DNA from: Maridesulfovibrio sp.
GTDB lineage: Bacteria > Desulfobacterota > Desulfovibrionia > Desulfovibrionales > Desulfovibrionaceae
Direction of reading: 5' to 3'
Assembly (NCBI RefSeq): GCF_963666665.1
Contig: NZ_OY762999.1
Span: 4,258,001 to 4,322,000 of the forward strand
DNA: 64,000 nucleotides
Both the position numbers and the translations under genes were made by a program. The notes under the pieces were generated by a model that searched no databases, had not been told where the DNA came from, and was given only the letters and a program-made list of their open reading frames with translations. Positions 44,962 through 53,520 of the stretch are shown piece after piece; within the stretch, counting starts at the first letter, position 1; each line of letters begins with the position of its first letter.

Positions 44962-45813
44962 ATGTACATAGGTGCCCATATGCCCATAACCGGCGGGGTG
45001 GATAAGGCTGTTGAGCGGATTATGTCTGTCGGCGGAACAGCTTTGCAGATTTTTACCCGCAACCAGCGTCAGTGGAAGGTAAAGCCGCTTGAAGAAAAGG
45101 TAGTGGAAAATTTTAAGAATTTACGTGAAGAGTGGGGCAATTATCCGGTCAGTGTTCATGACTCCTATCTCATAAATCTTGCTTCTCCAAAATCGGACAG
45201 TGCTGATAAATCAGTGAAAGCCTTTTCTGAAGAACTGCGCCGTACCGAAAAGCTGGGCATTGAATATCTGGTTACCCATCCCGGCTCCCACCTTGGTTCC
45301 GGTAAGGTTGAAGCACTTGAAAGGTATGTCGCAAATCTGGATCAGGCCATTGCTCTTTCGGAAACCGAGGAAGTAAAGGTGCTTATCGAGAATACTGCCG
45401 GTCAGGGGACCAATCTGGGCAGCAGGTTCGGGGAATTGGCTACTATTCTGGAAGATTCCGGTTATACATCGCGCATGGGAGTCTGTTTTGACACCTGCCA
45501 TGCCTTTGCTGCCGGGTATGACCTTCGTAGTGCTGAGTCATGCGCAGAAGTGTTCGAACGCTTTGACAAGTTGATCGGACTAGATTTTATCCGTTTTTTT
45601 CATCTCAATGACAGTAAGCAGGGGCTTGGTTCCAATAAGGATCGTCACGAACATATCGGGCAGGGAAATATCGGACTCGAAGGATTCAGGTATATCATCA
45701 ATGATGAACGGTTTGCAGCCGTGCCCAAGGTCATTGAAACTCCGAAAGAAGACGACCCGGATTTCAAGCTTGATAAAATGAATATTGATCTTTTGCGGTC
45801 CCTGCATGAGTAG
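44962..45813 (+). CDS. nfo: deoxyribonuclease IV (endonuclease IV)
   Basis: 283 residues, normal length. AP endonuclease with a TIM barrel that cleaves at abasic sites using three zinc ions. Blocks visible: GAHMPITGGVDKAVER, LVTHPGSHLGSG, VLIENTAGQGTNLGS, VCFDTCHAFAAGYDL, IRFFHLNDSKQGLGSNKDRHEHIGQGNIG and PKVIETPKEDDPD, carrying the metal-binding His, Glu and Asp residues. AAGGA precedes the ATG. It ends close to the convergent DUF2325 gene. Confidence 0.97.
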   Translation: MYIGAHMPITGGVDKAVERIMSVGGTALQIFTRNQRQWKVKPLEEKVVENFKNLREEWGNYPVSVHDSYLINLASPKSDSADKSVKAFSEELRRTEKLGIEYLVTHPGSHLGSGKVEALERYVANLDQAIALSETEEVKVLIENTAGQGTNLGSRFGELATILEDSGYTSRMGVCFDTCHAFAAGYDLRSAESCAEVFERFDKLIGLDFIRFFHLNDSKQGLGSNKDRHEHIGQGNIGLEGFRYIINDERFAAVPKVIETPKEDDPDFKLDKMNIDLLRSLHE

Positions 45814-45902
45814 CAGGGCTCAGAAATGTGTGTCCTCGGCTGGCTGAAAGACTGTCTCCAAACCGTCTTTCCCGCCGGGATGCCGATTCTGCATCGTTGG
45901 TA

Positions 45903-46178
45903 TTAAAGATTTTCAAGGCAGCTTTTCAGGGTGGAAACTCCGCAGGAGTGGAACATGTGCAGAGGGATCTGCTTGGCCTTGGTGTACTTCATTATGTCTT
46001 TTTTTGCTGCATGGGAGATCTGGTTGGTGAAGATAATTACATGATCGGCACTGCCTAATTTTGCAGAGACCTTATTTTCTTTTCCCGTGAATACCTTAAG
46101 CTTAACGCCTTTTTCCTTGGCTGAAACAATGTAATCCCGTTTTAGCCTGTCCATTCCGCCGATAAGAGCTGCGCACAT
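45903..46178 (-). CDS. DUF2325 domain protein
   Basis: 91 residues from ATG 46178 (GGAGG five bases upstream; the ATG four codons earlier is less well placed). It begins MCAALIGGMDRLKRDY, and the body has the alternating beta-alpha pattern of DUF2325 (GSADHVIIFTNQISHAAKKDIMKY, then HMFHSCGVSTLKSCLENL). The N-terminal GG and the C-terminal CGV with SC are family hallmarks. The role is not established. A Fur-box-like site lies 40 bases upstream of the start, suggesting control by iron. Confidence 0.85.
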   Translation of the reverse strand: MCAALIGGMDRLKRDYIVSAKEKGVKLKVFTGKENKVSAKLGSADHVIIFTNQISHAAKKDIMKYTKAKQIPLHMFHSCGVSTLKSCLENL

Positions 46179-46217
46179 AGTTGCCTCCATTTGTTTTGGT
46201 GTTGTTTATTATTTAGT

Positions 46218-46236
46218 GAAAATGATTCTCAGTGTC
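46218..46236 (-). promoter_or_regulatory. Fur-box-like operator upstream of the DUF2325 gene
   Basis: GAAAATGATTCTCAGTGTC matches the classical Fur consensus GATAATGATAATCATTATC at 14 of 19 positions by eye, with the core AATGAT and TCA intact. Its distance of 40 bases from the DUF2325 start fits a repressor site over the promoter. Confidence 0.55.
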
Positions 46237-46404
46237 AAGTTGGGGTTTGTTTTTTTCTGAATTTGTGCGAAAAATAAGCCTAAGTATGCTAAGATTGTTA
46301 CAATATTTTTAATTAAGCTATATGGTTTGCCTTAGGTCATGTTAATCTATTACGAATTTTAGAGCGTAATCTTTACTGAATGATTTAATTTTATATCTCC
46401 AGGA

Positions 46405-49400
46405 ATGGAACTGTCTGATTTGATGAGTGAAAATAATACAAGCCATAAAAGCCGTTCGGGCTACCGTATCCTGCTGATCTGTACGATTTTAATCTTTGCC
46501 GGATTTGTCGGACTGATTTTGTGGACGGGCTATTCCTCTCAATTGCAGGTCAGGAACACTGCCCGTGAATTGTTTGTGGGTGAATCCGCCAAGCGGGCTA
46601 TGGCTGTAAGTTTTTATTATTCCAAACGGGTTTCTGAATTGAACCGTGTGGCAGCCAGTATGCCTGTTCGTTCCCTGTTCGATGTTTTGAGAGAGGGGGA
46701 AACCGCTCAAGAGGCTCCGGTAATAGCTAGAGAGATTTGTTCTCTGCTTAACCAAAGTCTGGCTAAGCGAAGTCTGGGGGATGAACTTGTTTTTTCACGG
46801 ATTGCCGTACTTGATAAAGATGGTGATCTGATTTTGGACTCTGACAGCGAATGCCTGCTGCATGCAGATGATTATGAGTTTTCCAAATTCAGGGTCCGCC
46901 ATGGGACTCCGGCTTTTTTTCCCGGAGAGTATGGCGGGGAGCTTTCTATCGTCGTCAGTGTTCCCATTGATGCCTCTCTGGGGATAAGGGGGACTGTTGT
47001 CGGTTGGACTCGAGTGGAAAGCCTGCATCGAAGTCTGGATTTTATGACAATATCTCCGTCTGTGGGGACGGATTTTCTACGTGTTGGCGGAGTTGTTGTT
47101 GCTGTATCAGATGTTTCTGCTCGGCATAGCGGAGAACTGCTGCTCATGGATGTCCTCCACGATTGGGATGGGCTGACTGTGCTGGAGGCCGGTAAATCCG
47201 GCCGTGAAGTTGACTATCTGGCGATATCTTCACCTGTTCATGGCACATCACTCAGTGTAATCAGTCTAGTGGAAGAAGGTAAATTTTTCGGATTCTTGAG
47301 TATCAGGATGCAGTTTATGCTGTATCTTTTAATCTTTATCCTGATATCGGTCGGGTGTTTCTGGCTTATTCGTGGGGTGTTGAGAAATAAGATTTATGAA
47401 GCGCGCATGCAGGAGGCCTCCCGCAGAATAGAGGAGGTAAAGAGACAGAAAGATAAGGTTGAGCAGGAGATTAGGAACCGACACCTCGCGGATGCTCTGC
47501 GCAGAAGGGCTGAGATTAAGTTTCGTGACATTTTTGATAATGCTCCCATGGGGATTTTTCAGGCGACTTTGGACGGGAGTTACCTTACAGCAAACAAAGC
47601 TCTTGCGGAACTTTACGGCTATGAGAACAGTGATGAACTGATCTCGGAAGTTTCCAGTGTCGGCGATCAGGTTTATATGAATAGCGGTGACTGGCTTCGT
47701 TGTGTTCAGATGCTGCGTTTTGCCGGACAGGTGGCATCGTATGAAGTTGAATGTAAGCGCAAGGATGGTGGCACGGTCTGGACCTCCAGAGATATGAGGC
47801 TTGTCGAGTCTGAGCCGGGAATGTCCGCTTATGTGGAAGGGTTTGTAATTGATGTAACAGCCCGTAAAAAAGCAGAGAAAGAACAGCTTAAAAGTGAGTG
47901 GCGATTTAGGTCACTTTTTGAGAATTCCCCTGTTGCCCTGTGGGAACTCGACATGAGTTCAGTGAAAAAGATTTTTGATTCGTATGGCCCGGACATGTTA
48001 CCGGTCATCCGCGAAGAGCTTTTGTCTGATCATGAGTCTGTGTCCAGATGTGTAGAGAAAATACGAATAATTGACGCCAATAACCGCACCATAGAATTTT
48101 TTGGGACTTCCTCCCTTGAACAGCTGATTAATGTCGGATTTTCTCCTTATGTGACCCAGCATTCATGGCGTATATACAGGACAGTTTTTCTGGATATGCT
48201 TAAGGGAGCCCAAAGGCATCGCAGTGAGTTCAGTTTTCTCAGAATGGACGGCAGGGAGCAGTCTTTCATCCTTAACCTGACCATTGTTCCGGGGTGCGAG
48301 GAATTGTGGGAGCGGGTTCTTGTAGCTGTTGAAGATATTTCTGAATTGAAAAGGATTGAGAAGGAATTGCGGAGCAGCAGGGAAGAGGCTCAGAAAGCCA
48401 ATGAGGCCAAAGGCCGCTTTCTGGCCAATATGACCCATGAGTTCAGGACTCCCATGAATGCGGTCAAGGGTATGGTTCAGCTCCTTCAGCGCTCTGAATT
48501 GACTTCTGAGCAGCAGGAAAATTTAAGGTTGATTAAATCATCCGTAGACAGCCTGCTGGTCATTGTTAACGATATCCTTGATTATTCAAAGCTTGACTCT
48601 GTTCACATGGAATTGAATGAGGAAAATATCGACTTTCCGGCTTTCCTGCAGGAGATGCGCGATGTTGTTGATATCGGGGCTATGAATAAGCCTTTGCAGG
48701 TAATCCTTGAAGCTGAGAATGTGCCGAATTGCGTACGTGTTGATAGTCTCAGGCTGCGTCAGGTTCTGGTTAATCTGCTTGGAAACGGGGTCAAGTTTAC
48801 GGACAAAGGAAGCGTGACCCTTCGGTGCCGACCGGATGGTTCTGCAGGTGAAGGTGATAAGCTTCGTCTGCTTTTTGAGGTTTCGGATACTGGAATCGGT
48901 TTACCTAAAGATGGTGCGGAATCTTTATTCGAATCATTCGTGCAGGCCGACCCGAGTATAACCAGAAAATATGGGGGAACCGGCCTCGGCTTGGCAATCT
49001 GCTACAAGCTGGTCAAGCATTTGGGCGGTGATCTCGCAGCCCGTAATAATGAGCAGGGCGGAGCCTTATTTTCTTTTGTCCTGCCGGTTGAAGTCTGCCA
49101 AAGCTTAAATCAGACGCAGGAAGATGCGGACGGTTTTGAAGATGATTCTGCTTCAGTTGATTATTCCGGCTTGAAAGTTATGGTGGCCGAGGATAGCAAG
49201 ATGAACCGTATTCTATTGCGCAAGGTTTTTGAGAAGAACGGCCTTAAAAACTATGTGATGGTTGAAAATGGCAAGGATGCAGTTGATGCGTTCAAGGAAT
49301 CAGACGATTTCGATATAATCTTTATGGATATTCAGATGCCTGTACTTGATGGCTTTGAAGCTGCGCGCGCAATACGTAAAACACACTCTCCGGTCAGGAT

Positions 49401-49533
49401 CGTAGCTCTTACCGCCAATGTGGGGGAAGATTTCCTGCAGAAGTGTTTTGACAGTGGTATGGATTCGCGTATCACCAAGCCTTTCAATGTTGATGACTTG
49501 TTGGCCGAACTGGCCAAGGTAGTAAAATCTTAG
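46405..49533 (+). CDS. hybrid sensor histidine kinase, two PAS domains
   Basis: 1042 residues. Transmembrane helices near 20-43 and 300-325 frame a periplasmic sensor domain; a coil (328-370) follows, then PAS domains near 370-485 and 498-650. The HisKA has His678 in NMTHEFRTPMNAVKG; the HATPase (790-900) has LLGNGVKFTD and GGTGLGLAICY. A C-terminal receiver (923-1040) has Asp975 in IIFMDIQMP. The start is uncertain: AGGA touches ATG 46405, and ATG 46423 is an alternative. The partner regulator is not in the window. It is divergent from the Fur-regulated DUF2325 gene. Confidence 0.95.
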   Translation: MELSDLMSENNTSHKSRSGYRILLICTILIFAGFVGLILWTGYSSQLQVRNTARELFVGESAKRAMAVSFYYSKRVSELNRVAASMPVRSLFDVLREGETAQEAPVIAREICSLLNQSLAKRSLGDELVFSRIAVLDKDGDLILDSDSECLLHADDYEFSKFRVRHGTPAFFPGEYGGELSIVVSVPIDASLGIRGTVVGWTRVESLHRSLDFMTISPSVGTDFLRVGGVVVAVSDVSARHSGELLLMDVLHDWDGLTVLEAGKSGREVDYLAISSPVHGTSLSVISLVEEGKFFGFLSIRMQFMLYLLIFILISVGCFWLIRGVLRNKIYEARMQEASRRIEEVKRQKDKVEQEIRNRHLADALRRRAEIKFRDIFDNAPMGIFQATLDGSYLTANKALAELYGYENSDELISEVSSVGDQVYMNSGDWLRCVQMLRFAGQVASYEVECKRKDGGTVWTSRDMRLVESEPGMSAYVEGFVIDVTARKKAEKEQLKSEWRFRSLFENSPVALWELDMSSVKKIFDSYGPDMLPVIREELLSDHESVSRCVEKIRIIDANNRTIEFFGTSSLEQLINVGFSPYVTQHSWRIYRTVFLDMLKGAQRHRSEFSFLRMDGREQSFILNLTIVPGCEELWERVLVAVEDISELKRIEKELRSSREEAQKANEAKGRFLANMTHEFRTPMNAVKGMVQLLQRSELTSEQQENLRLIKSSVDSLLVIVNDILDYSKLDSVHMELNEENIDFPAFLQEMRDVVDIGAMNKPLQVILEAENVPNCVRVDSLRLRQVLVNLLGNGVKFTDKGSVTLRCRPDGSAGEGDKLRLLFEVSDTGIGLPKDGAESLFESFVQADPSITRKYGGTGLGLAICYKLVKHLGGDLAARNNEQGGALFSFVLPVEVCQSLNQTQEDADGFEDDSASVDYSGLKVMVAEDSKMNRILLRKVFEKNGLKNYVMVENGKDAVDAFKESDDFDIIFMDIQMPVLDGFEAARAIRKTHSPVRIVALTANVGEDFLQKCFDSGMDSRITKPFNVDDLLAELAKVVKS

Positions 49534-49684
49534 CGCGTGAACTTTTGGGCGCAGCATAGCGGCTATTTTTCTGTGTCCGATATTTCTTGAACGGTTTTGA
49601 TTACGATGGTAATTCCCTAGTCGTGGCGTAGACTATCAGGTTACTGGTAGTTCTTTAGTTTGGTGACTTTACAGGCGAATTGCG

Positions 49685-50185
49685 ATGATAAAGGCTCTTG
49701 CACAGAAAAAATATAATTATTTACGTGTGGCCCCTTTACCTCATTTTGTTCTGGGGCTTTGTATCGGCATGGTCGTGACCTTGGCATGGCTTGCGGCTGA
49801 ATTTTACCGTGACGGGCATAGTCTGGGCTTTATCACCTCGGCTGCTATTGCCATGAGCTGGGTGACCGGAGCCTTCTTTTCTGTAGCCGATATCATCAGC
49901 CGTTACCGGGAATACTTGCGTATCCGCAAGATGCTCGTTGATAAAGGATTCAGCGACAAGATATTCAAAGCTGTAGCAACTTCAAGATGCCAGCGCGATG
50001 CCGCACTCTGGGCCGCAAGGCAGACCGGATACGGTTGCCTCGCCAAAAAGGTTTATCACCGCCTCGGATACCGTTGGTATCACGTCATGCCGGACATGTT
50101 GGTCCGCAATCCATTCCGTATTTTTACTCCGAAATTTTTGCGCACGGCCTTTATGCCCGGTAAGCGCGTTAACGAAGAAAAATAA
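49685..50185 (+). CDS. predicted membrane protein, unknown function
   Basis: 166 residues with two hydrophobic segments near 20-42 (FVLGLCIGMVVTLAWLAAEF) and 50-70 (FITSAAIAMSWVTGAFFSV), and a basic, probably cytoplasmic C-terminal half (ATSRCQRDAALWAARQTG and FRIFTPKFLRTAF). I do not recognise a family. It is transcribed alone and closed by a terminator. It lies between a sensor kinase and a nitroreductase, with no visible link. Confidence 0.75.
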   Translation: MIKALAQKKYNYLRVAPLPHFVLGLCIGMVVTLAWLAAEFYRDGHSLGFITSAAIAMSWVTGAFFSVADIISRYREYLRIRKMLVDKGFSDKIFKAVATSRCQRDAALWAARQTGYGCLAKKVYHRLGYRWYHVMPDMLVRNPFRIFTPKFLRTAFMPGKRVNEEK

Positions 50186-50225
50186 AATTCCCCCATTTTC
50201 TATAGAAAATGGGGGGAATTTTTTT
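50186..50225. terminator. terminator between convergent genes
   Basis: Stem AATTCCCCCATTTTC with GAAAATGGGGGGAATT (one mismatch), followed by seven T residues on the plus strand. It overlaps the end of the opposite nitroreductase gene. Confidence 0.9.
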
Positions 50226-51087
50226 AATGCGTATTAGGGCGGGCGCGGAAAATGAATTTCCCGTCCTGTTCTTCGGCTACGGCTTTGTGCCGTGGCGGAA
50301 TATTGCGGTACTTAACTGCGGGATGACCTAGGAACAAAGCCCCGTGGGCCATGTGTCCTTCAGGGACTCCGAGGTAGTCCAGCACCTTCCGGCTGTATGC
50401 TGCTGCCAGCACCACGTATCCGGCCCAGCACGTTCCGTATCCTTTGGCATGAGCCGCAATCTCAAGGGTATTGGTGGCGATTACGGTGTCGGCCTGCGGG
50501 GTGATGCCCATCTTCGGCGCCCATGCAACCGCAACAGCAGGAGCATCGCGGCAGATAACGTCTTTGCCTTTCTTCCAAGTATTAACCAATCCGGCAAGGA
50601 ACAGTTTTTCCGCCAGCGGGTTCTTCTGCTTCACCATTTCTTCCATCCATTCAACAACGACTTCTCCCAGTTCATGGACTTTCTCAGGTGTATCGAGGAC
50701 TGTCCATGAAACAGGCTGGGCATTGTGACCGGAAGGAGCATAGGCTGCGGTGTGGATAAGTTCGCCGACCTCCTCTGCGCTGATACTTTTCTTTTTGAAT
50801 TTACGCACAGAGCGGCGGGTTTTGATTAGTGTTTCAAGTGCGCTGGATTCAGGCAGGTCTTCTTTATTGAAAGGAATCGCATCTTGGTTTTCAAATGCAC
50901 TCAGGGTGATGGCCCCGGTGGGGCAGACAGCCATACAGTGGCCGCAATTAATACAGTAGTTGGTTTTCTTGGGGTGGACTACGGGGACTTGCCCTTTTTC
51001 TTCCACGGTCAGGACCATGAGCGGGCATTCATGTACACAAAGTTCGTCTCTTTTACATAGTTCAGTGTCAATAATAACTGGTAACAT
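50224..51087 (-). CDS. ferredoxin-nitroreductase fusion protein
   Basis: 287 residues. The N-terminal 60 residues carry two cysteine clusters for [4Fe-4S] centres: CKRDELCVHECP (a near-canonical variant) and CINCGHCMAVCP. The rest is a nitroreductase-family FMN domain (TRRSVRKFKKKSISAEEV, AAYAPSGHNAQP, and the late GTCWAGYVVLAA). Such fusions reduce nitro or quinone compounds, or act in anaerobic electron transfer. It is transcribed leftward after a 110-base gap from the exported protein gene. Confidence 0.92.
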   Translation of the reverse strand: MLPVIIDTELCKRDELCVHECPLMVLTVEEKGQVPVVHPKKTNYCINCGHCMAVCPTGAITLSAFENQDAIPFNKEDLPESSALETLIKTRRSVRKFKKKSISAEEVGELIHTAAYAPSGHNAQPVSWTVLDTPEKVHELGEVVVEWMEEMVKQKNPLAEKLFLAGLVNTWKKGKDVICRDAPAVAVAWAPKMGITPQADTVIATNTLEIAAHAKGYGTCWAGYVVLAAAYSRKVLDYLGVPEGHMAHGALFLGHPAVKYRNIPPRHKAVAEEQDGKFIFRARPNTH

Positions 51088-51160
51088 TTAAGTGTCCTGT
51101 GTTTGTGTGGTGAATTTGGTATCCGGAATAGATAAGCATTGTTCGCGGTTTGACCAGCGC

Positions 51161-51190
51161 AAAAAATCCCCGGCTTTTGAGGGCCGGGGT
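51161..51190 (-). terminator. terminator of the exported protein gene
   Basis: Stem CCCCGGC with GCCGGGG around TTTTGAGG, followed on the minus strand by six T residues, directly after the stop of the gene at 51.2-51.7 kb. Confidence 0.85.
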
Positions 51191-51197
51191 GAAGATG

Positions 51198-51734
51198 TTA
51201 GTCTGTGATGCATTTTAAAGCTGTGAGAATTATCAAGGAGACTGCTGCGAGCATCCACGTGGGAGGAATCGGGACAGGTGCAGGCACAGTTTCAAGTAAT
51301 CCTAATTCAAAGTTACCATGCAGGTTTTTATGGCCTTCATATCCAAAGTGAGCAAAGCGAATTTTCTTAGAGTCGAATTCTACATAGAAAGCGTTTTCAA
51401 TTGTTTGCGTTCCGCTGAGTGAAGTGTAGTCAAAGATGGATTCTTCGGTCAGCGGAGTGTATTCATTGAAACCTATCATTCCTTTTCCGGCGTAGAAGCG
51501 GACAGTTATTCCGTCATCAATGTGTGAATCAATATCACTTACGGTGAAGGTGTCGGTTACTTGCAGATCCTTAAAACCGATAGAACCGAGGTAATGGCTG
51601 TTACCGAGCTGCCAAGTCTTGCCCTTGTTTTCCAGCACAAATCTGAAGCTGGACCCGCTGGCGACGGTTGCAAAAATAAGCATTGCAGCCGTCAGAACAA
51701 TGACAAATAAAGTTTTAATAGTGTTGAACTTCAT
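51198..51734 (-). CDS. exported protein with C-terminal membrane tail
   Basis: 178 residues from ATG 51734 (AGGAGGG four bases upstream). A signal peptide (FVIVLTAAMLIFATVASG) is followed by a beta-rich domain (SFRFVLENKGKTWQLGNSHYLGSIGFKDL). The tail has VPAPVPIPPTWMLAAVSLIILTALKC, a proline-rich motif and a hydrophobic helix with a short end. This resembles PEP-CTERM/VPXXXP-type sorting signals, though the basic residues after the helix are weak. No exosortase gene is visible. A terminator follows. Confidence 0.7.
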   Translation of the reverse strand: MKFNTIKTLFVIVLTAAMLIFATVASGSSFRFVLENKGKTWQLGNSHYLGSIGFKDLQVTDTFTVSDIDSHIDDGITVRFYAGKGMIGFNEYTPLTEESIFDYTSLSGTQTIENAFYVEFDSKKIRFAHFGYEGHKNLHGNFELGLLETVPAPVPIPPTWMLAAVSLIILTALKCITD

Positions 51735-51851
51735 TTGGCCCTCCTGCGGCTGTGCAATTGAGTTGGGCTTTGGCAATGTACGGACCTTCCTAATATATAG
51801 GTAAGGGGTAGTGAGTGAAAGTCAATGAGTACTCACTGTTATTGAGAAATA

Positions 51852-51885
51852 AAAAACTCCTCTCTGTTGGAATAGAGAGGAGTTG
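51852..51885 (-). terminator. terminator of the GAK operon
   Basis: Stem AACTCCTCTCT with AGAGAGGAGTT, followed on the minus strand by TTTTTTATTT, about 20 bases after the stop of the last amphi-Trp gene. Confidence 0.92.
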
Positions 51886-51906
51886 AAATGATCGGTTTGA
51901 TTTGGC

Positions 51907-52272
51907 TTATTTTTCAGCTTTTTTGATAACTTTTGCTTTGCCTGAGTCTGGTTCGGGTTCCTGAACTTTTTTGGGCTTTTCAACTTCAGGATCAACTGTT
52001 TCTCCGGCATCGGTAATGCTGAAATCTTCAGCTTCAATCGGATCAACTTTCCATGAAAGTTCCATACTGAGTTTGTTTTTCAGCTTTTTGGTTTTGGCCT
52101 TGATTTCCATACTGATTTTGTCAGAAGGATTCAGGGTTATTGAATCTTCACCGTTTTGGATGACCATATTTCCTGATTTGAAGCTTTTCAGGATGTCTTC
52201 CAGAATGGTTACGGCTTCTTCGTGCCCGACTTTCTTTTTCAGGCTTACCTTGTTTCTGCCTTCTTTACTCAT
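51907..52272 (-). CDS. amphi-Trp domain protein (GAK operon, last gene)
   Basis: 121 residues. The first 80 residues alternate polar and hydrophobic and end in the conserved tryptophan (Trp74, in MELSWKV), the pattern named amphi-Trp. The N-terminus KVSLKKKVGHEEAVTILEDILKSFKSGNMVIQNGEDSITL is typical. The C-terminal 40 residues are a charged, proline-rich tail (DPEVEKPKKVQEPEPD) that is not part of the domain. It follows the CofD-like gene by 27 bases and ends the operon. Its function is unknown; it may be a binding or carrier protein. Confidence 0.85.
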   Translation of the reverse strand: MSKEGRNKVSLKKKVGHEEAVTILEDILKSFKSGNMVIQNGEDSITLNPSDKISMEIKAKTKKLKNKLSMELSWKVDPIEAEDFSITDAGETVDPEVEKPKKVQEPEPDSGKAKVIKKAEK

Positions 52273-52299
52273 ATATGCACCTGCCTTTTTATTCGGTAT

Positions 52300-53487
52300 T
52301 CAGGTCAGCGAAAGCAGGGCCTGCGAGAGAAGTTCCGGATCCAGATAGGGAGTGCTTTTCTCGCTGACAAGTTCGCAGTCGATTACCCTGATGCCGAGTT
52401 TGTTTATCGCTTTTTTATCAATTCCACCGGGATAGATTCCGTTTACCGAGTCTACAAGAACGAAATTGAGCACATCTTTGATCTCGATGTTTTCGGGATC
52501 GTCCTTGCGCAGGTAATAGAGAAGTTTGTTGATCTGGTCATTCAGGGAGTGCCCTTTCAGTTCCGGGTCGGTTCCGGTATTTGGGGTGAAAACTTTGGGG
52601 CAGTTGCTCTCGCTGACAGCCTTGCCGATCCCTTCGGGCAACAGGTTGGCTACCACGCTGGAATAAAAACTTCCCAAAGGGTAGCAGATCAGTTCAGCGC
52701 TGTTGATCAGCTTTGTCATCTTTTCGCGAATCTGGACTGTGCAGGGAGTGGAGTCCCCAAGTTTTTCGGCCAGCCATAGTTTTTTGATGCCGGAACCTAT
52801 GGGGGAGGCTTCCTTTCCGGTCAGCAGGTGTTGTCCGACAACGAAAGTTCCGTCCTCCAGTTCTGCCGCCAGATGGACATCCTTGTTCACGGTGGGACGT
52901 ACAATTCCGCGTACTTCAACCAGCTTGGAAAAAATATAAATTACCGGGTCAATATGACGGCGGTTGCTGATATAACCGGCGGTCAGGATTATGTTGCCGA
53001 TGCTGGCCCCGCGCAGATTGAAGTCATCCATGATGTCGGCAAATTTAATGAAATGGTTGCGGATGATTTTGCGCATGGGAGCCGGGATATCACGAACAAG
53101 ACGGTGCTTGCATTCCATCATTTCTTCGAATTCCGCGCGAAGTTCGTTTTCATCGGCGTCACTTGGCAGGCGGTAGGAAAAAAGTCTGTATATCTCAGGG
53201 TTGCCGAGGACGGACTGGTCTGCAAGGGCCATAAGCCTGTTACGGATATCTCCCACAGCCAGCATGTTGAAATGATTGCGGATGACCGCAGAACTGCCCC
53301 CGGAATCAAAAGGTGTGATCACATGGATGCTGTTGTGGGTATACTGTGCAAGCACAGAGGAAGTCTTTTTAAGCGCGGTTCCGCCACTGAAAAAGAGTAT
53401 TCGGGGGCCGAGGTCCGGGGTTCTTCTATAACGTTCCAATTTGATCGGGTCCGGCACCCTGACTTCTCGTTCGATCTTAATGCGCAT
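52300..53487 (-). CDS. CofD-like protein of the GAK system
   Basis: About 395 residues from ATG 53487, which has AAGGA five bases upstream; the ATG at 53508 is an alternative with a weak site. Core blocks are ILFFSGGTALKKTSSVLAQY, TPFDSGGSSAVIR and GDIRNRLMALAD near the N-terminus, then IGNIILTAGYISNRRHIDP, and LVDSVNGIYPGGID near the end. It is homologous to the gene at 43.8 kb. The superfamily includes 2-phospho-L-lactate transferase and YvcK. It is coupled to the upstream HprK-like gene (12-base gap). No F420 genes are present. Confidence 0.88.
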   Translation of the reverse strand: MRIKIEREVRVPDPIKLERYRRTPDLGPRILFFSGGTALKKTSSVLAQYTHNSIHVITPFDSGGSSAVIRNHFNMLAVGDIRNRLMALADQSVLGNPEIYRLFSYRLPSDADENELRAEFEEMMECKHRLVRDIPAPMRKIIRNHFIKFADIMDDFNLRGASIGNIILTAGYISNRRHIDPVIYIFSKLVEVRGIVRPTVNKDVHLAAELEDGTFVVGQHLLTGKEASPIGSGIKKLWLAEKLGDSTPCTVQIREKMTKLINSAELICYPLGSFYSSVVANLLPEGIGKAVSESNCPKVFTPNTGTDPELKGHSLNDQINKLLYYLRKDDPENIEIKDVLNFVLVDSVNGIYPGGIDKKAINKLGIRVIDCELVSEKSTPYLDPELLSQALLSLT

Positions 53488-53520
53488 CAACTTCCTTGGG
53501 TTGGTCATAATTAATGTTGA

